A DNA stretch of 64,000 bases from Allobosea thiooxidans (lineage in GTDB: Bacteria; Pseudomonadota; Alphaproteobacteria; Rhizobiales; Beijerinckiaceae): positions 7,501 to 71,500 of the forward strand of contig NZ_FUYX01000002.1 in NCBI RefSeq assembly GCF_900168195.1, written 5' to 3'. Shown here in pieces: positions 62,233 to 64,000 of this stretch; position 1 is the first letter of the stretch; each line of letters begins with the position of its first letter. A program made the translations under genes and the position numbers. A model generated the notes under the pieces. The model had not been told where the DNA came from and did no database searches. It worked only from the letters and a program-made list of their open reading frames with translations.

Positions 62233-63864
62233 AAGCGGCGCCTCCGCCAGTTGCTGGGCCGAGAGACGGATGCGTGCCGATGTCACATAGAGTGTTTCGC
62301 GGTTCGGGCCGCCGAAGGTGCAACTCGTTGGGCGCGGCACCGGCAGGCTGATCGTCTGGTCGATCCGCCCGTCCGGGTCGAAGCGGATCAGCTGCCAGCC
62401 GTCCCATTGCGCGCTCCAGACATGACCTTCGCTGTCGACGGCCAGCCCGTCGGGAACACCCATGTGGTCGAGGGTCTGGGCGAAGACGCGCCGGTTCGCG
62501 ATCGTCCCGCTCTCGGCGTCGAAATCGTAGACGAAGATCGTCCGGGCCAGCGAGTCGGTGAAATACATGCGCCGGTCATCGGGGCTCCAGCCCAATCCGT
62601 TGGAAATGCCGATACCGCGCTCGAGGCAATGCACCGAGCCGTCGCGATCGAGCCGGTAGAGGCTGCCGGCCCCCGGAGCGACGCCCATATCCATGGTGCC
62701 GGCCCAGAAACGCCCGCGCGAGTCGCATTTGCCGTCGTTGAAGCGGTTGTTCGGCTTATCGACTTCGGGGTCTACCAGCTGCGTGGTCTGGCGCGTCTCG
62801 GGATGGAACAGGGCGAAGCCGGATTGGGTGGCGAGCACCAGGCCGCCGGTCGAGCAGGGCGCGAAGGCTCCGACGAGCTCTCCAAGCTCGACGACGTGGT
62901 CCGTCCCTTCTGCCGGGTCGGAGCGATGCAGGGCAGGCGCGAGGATGTCCACCCAGTCGAGCCGCTCCTGCGCCTCGTTCCAGACCGGTCCCTCGCCGAG
63001 GAAAGCCTGGGTTTGGATCACGCAGCGGGCTCTCGTCGTCGTCATGGCAGAGCGTCTCGTTTCCGGTTGTGAGAAGGCCGCCTGGCCGGTGATGCGCGCC
63101 GCCGCCTTCAGGAGGTCGGCGCCGATCTCGTGGAGGCGATCGGCCGTCAGGCGAAAGGCGGGCGCGACGACCGCCAGCGCCCCGATCGCGCGCCCGCCAT
63201 GATCGAGGATCGGCGCGGCGACGGAGCGCTGCCCCATGGCGAATTCCTCGTCCTCGATGGCATAGCGGCGCGCCTTGGCGATATCGAGCTGGGCGTCGAG
63301 CAGGGGCAGTTCGGTCAGGCTGCGCGCAGTGTGCGGGACGAGCTTGAGCCGGGCCAACATGGCAGGTCGCAGCGCGCGTTCGGCGAAGGCGAGGATCGCC
63401 TTGCCGGCGGCGGTGCAGTAGCCGGGCAGGATGCTCCCTTCCGCAAGGGCGATGCCCCCGACCGCGCGCGTCTCCAGCACTTTCGAGCAGACGATGTCGG
63501 GGCCGTGCGGCAGAGCGACGAAGACCGTCTCGCCGGTCTGGACCTGCAGGCGGACGAGTTCGGGCTCGATCAGGGTCGGCAGGTCGAGGTCGGCCTGGGC
63601 GAAGCGCGCGAACTCGATCAGCTTCCAGCCGAAGCGATAGCGGTCGTCGCGCCGTTCGAAGCGGATCAGTCCGCGCTCCAGCAGGGCGGCAAGGATGCGG
63701 TGCACGGTCGCCTTCGGCAGGGCGGATGCACGCACGAGCTCGCTGAAGCTGGCGCTGCCGCCCGCCTCCGACAAGGCTTCCAGCAGCCCGATGCCCTTCT
63801 GCAGCGCCGCTGTGCCGCGCGCCGGGTCGCCGTCCCGCGATGCCTCTCCGGCCGTCTCGATCAT
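62158..63864 (-). CDS. IclR regulator fused to SMP-30/gluconolactonase domain
   Basis: This 568-residue protein has two recognised parts. The N-terminal IclR part (about residues 15-270) has the winged helix ALQKGIGLLEALSEAGGSAS and LVRASALPKATVHRILAALL, then an effector domain (GYCTAAGKAILAF, EEFAMGQRSVAAPI). After RRSAMTTTRA a full SMP-30 beta-propeller lactonase (about 280-568) follows: FLGEGPVWNEAQERLDWVDI, NNRFNDGKCDSRGRFWAGTM, GISNGLGWSPDDRRMYFTDS and MGVPDGLAVDSEGHVW with the metal ligands. ATG 63864 has GGAGGT upstream. The joint is continuous, with no stop or shift. It is divergent from the exported-protein gene at 63950, and a palindromic operator lies in the gap. Confidence 0.9.
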   Translation of the reverse strand: MIETAGEASRDGDPARGTAALQKGIGLLEALSEAGGSASFSELVRASALPKATVHRILAALLERGLIRFERRDDRYRFGWKLIEFARFAQADLDLPTLIEPELVRLQVQTGETVFVALPHGPDIVCSKVLETRAVGGIALAEGSILPGYCTAAGKAILAFAERALRPAMLARLKLVPHTARSLTELPLLDAQLDIAKARRYAIEDEEFAMGQRSVAAPILDHGGRAIGALAVVAPAFRLTADRLHEIGADLLKAAARITGQAAFSQPETRRSAMTTTRARCVIQTQAFLGEGPVWNEAQERLDWVDILAPALHRSDPAEGTDHVVELGELVGAFAPCSTGGLVLATQSGFALFHPETRQTTQLVDPEVDKPNNRFNDGKCDSRGRFWAGTMDMGVAPGAGSLYRLDRDGSVHCLERGIGISNGLGWSPDDRRMYFTDSLARTIFVYDFDAESGTIANRRVFAQTLDHMGVPDGLAVDSEGHVWSAQWDGWQLIRFDPDGRIDQTISLPVPRPTSCTFGGPNRETLYVTSARIRLSAQQLAEAPLSGGVFAIDGCGRGMAENVFVFDGP

Positions 63865-63918
63865 CGCTTCTTGACCTCCGCAAGCCCCGACCCTACGATG
63901 TTCTACATTATAAAACAA

Positions 63919-63935
63919 GTTCTACGATGTAGAAC
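63919..63935. promoter_or_regulatory. Perfect 17-bp palindrome, probable IclR operator
   Basis: GTTCTAC-GAT-GTAGAAC is a perfect palindrome. The words GTTCTAC and CTACGATGT also occur 19 and 29 bp further left (63900-63906 and 63893-63901), giving a second half-site. The array fills the 85-bp gap between the IclR-SMP-30 gene and the divergent Tat-exported protein, just before the latter's ribosome site. IclR proteins bind sites of this length and symmetry, so autoregulation and control of the divergent operon are expected. Confidence 0.7.
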
Positions 63936-63949
63936 TAAGGGAGGGCGAG

Positions 63950-64000
63950 ATGACGATGTTCGATCGACGCGCCGTTCTGGCGGGGATGGCCGCCACGGCT
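63950..64000 (+). CDS. Tat-exported protein, N-terminus only (probable binding protein)
   Basis: Only 17 codons are in the window: MTMFDRRAVLAGMAATA. ATG 63950 follows AAGGGAGG by a few bases. The FDRRAVLAGMAATA pattern is a twin-arginine leader. Divergent position from an IclR-SMP-30 regulator suggests an importer binding protein or an exported enzyme of a sugar acid/lactone pathway, but the rest of the gene lies beyond the edge. Confidence 0.6.
   Translation, partial: MTMFDRRAVLAGMAATA

Noticed and set aside
1..64000. CRISPR arrays, rRNA and tRNA genes
   Set aside because: No regularly spaced repeats, rRNA-like blocks or cloverleaf sequences were noticed when reading both strands; a covariance-model scan was not possible here.

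Overview
This is a gene-dense, high-GC window (no rRNA, tRNA, CRISPR array or complete mobile element seen) that looks like the accessory, catabolic part of an alphaproteobacterial chromosome or large replicon, most likely Hyphomicrobiales (Bosea-like). That placement is an inference from gene content: many dipeptide-type and taurine-type ABC importers, GntR/LysR/IclR regulators, hydantoinase pairs, and an AspT/AspD cluster. No marker gene proves it. Start/stop overlaps (ATGA, GTGA) are common, so most genes form tightly coupled operons.

Region 1 (1-15030) is one catabolic regulon. A GntR/UTRA regulator sits in a leftward operon with an SDR dehydrogenase and a LeuC-like hydratase that runs off the left edge. 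A carboxymuconolactone-decarboxylase-like gene and a GMC oxidoreductase converge beside it. A rightward operon then encodes an SDR, an HbpS/GlcG-like protein, a complete taurine/nitrate-type ABC importer, an isocitrate-lyase/PEP-mutase family lyase, HyuB and HyuA ATP-dependent amidohydrolase subunits, an isochorismatase-like protein without the catalytic Cys, and a second carboxymuconolactone-decarboxylase-like protein. The likely job is import and ring opening of a cyclic amide or imide, followed by oxidation and hydratase/lyase cleavage; the substrate is unknown.

Region 2 (15031-18467) is a decayed stretch. It holds an autotransporter gene broken by a nonsense codon, a frameshift and a 3' truncation, fused tail to tail with the 5' end of a membrane GGDEF gene, then a small exported Tyr/Gly-rich protein. 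Region 3 (18468-27501) is a leftward group: two AspT-type exchangers flanking aspartate 4-decarboxylase, a long Orn/Lys/Arg-type decarboxylase, and a membrane protein. It would give amino-acid-decarboxylation-driven proton consumption. Region 4 (27502-28170) carries integrase, DppC and LysR fragments, a recombination scar.

Region 5 (28171-34377) has two overlapping LysR genes divergent from a DppA-B-C operon with a serine beta-lactamase-like hydrolase and no ATPase. Region 6 (34775-45556) pairs an FCD-type GntR regulator with a divergent operon: substrate-binding protein, permease, a permease-ATPase fusion, an ATPase, acyl-CoA ligase, thiolase-like protein, DUF35 OB-fold protein, SDR and a truncated 3-hydroxyacyl-CoA dehydrogenase. 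This is an uptake-plus-side-chain-degradation unit for an unknown carboxylic acid.

Region 7 (45811-53328) is the most novel part. A LytS/LytTR two-component system is divergent from a two-gene module encoding a protein that resembles P47/OrfX (TULIP-fold) proteins of botulinum neurotoxin clusters and a 1189-residue protein with a beta-rich, propeller-like N-terminal half and hydrophobic and amphipathic helices in the C-terminal half. Region 8 (53500-64000) holds a LysR gene divergent from phosphonoacetate hydrolase, a second alkaline-phosphatase-superfamily enzyme and a dipeptide-type ABC importer with a fused double ATPase. Then comes an IclR-SMP-30 fusion gene whose promoter region holds a perfect 17-bp palindrome, and the start of another Tat-exported protein at the right edge.
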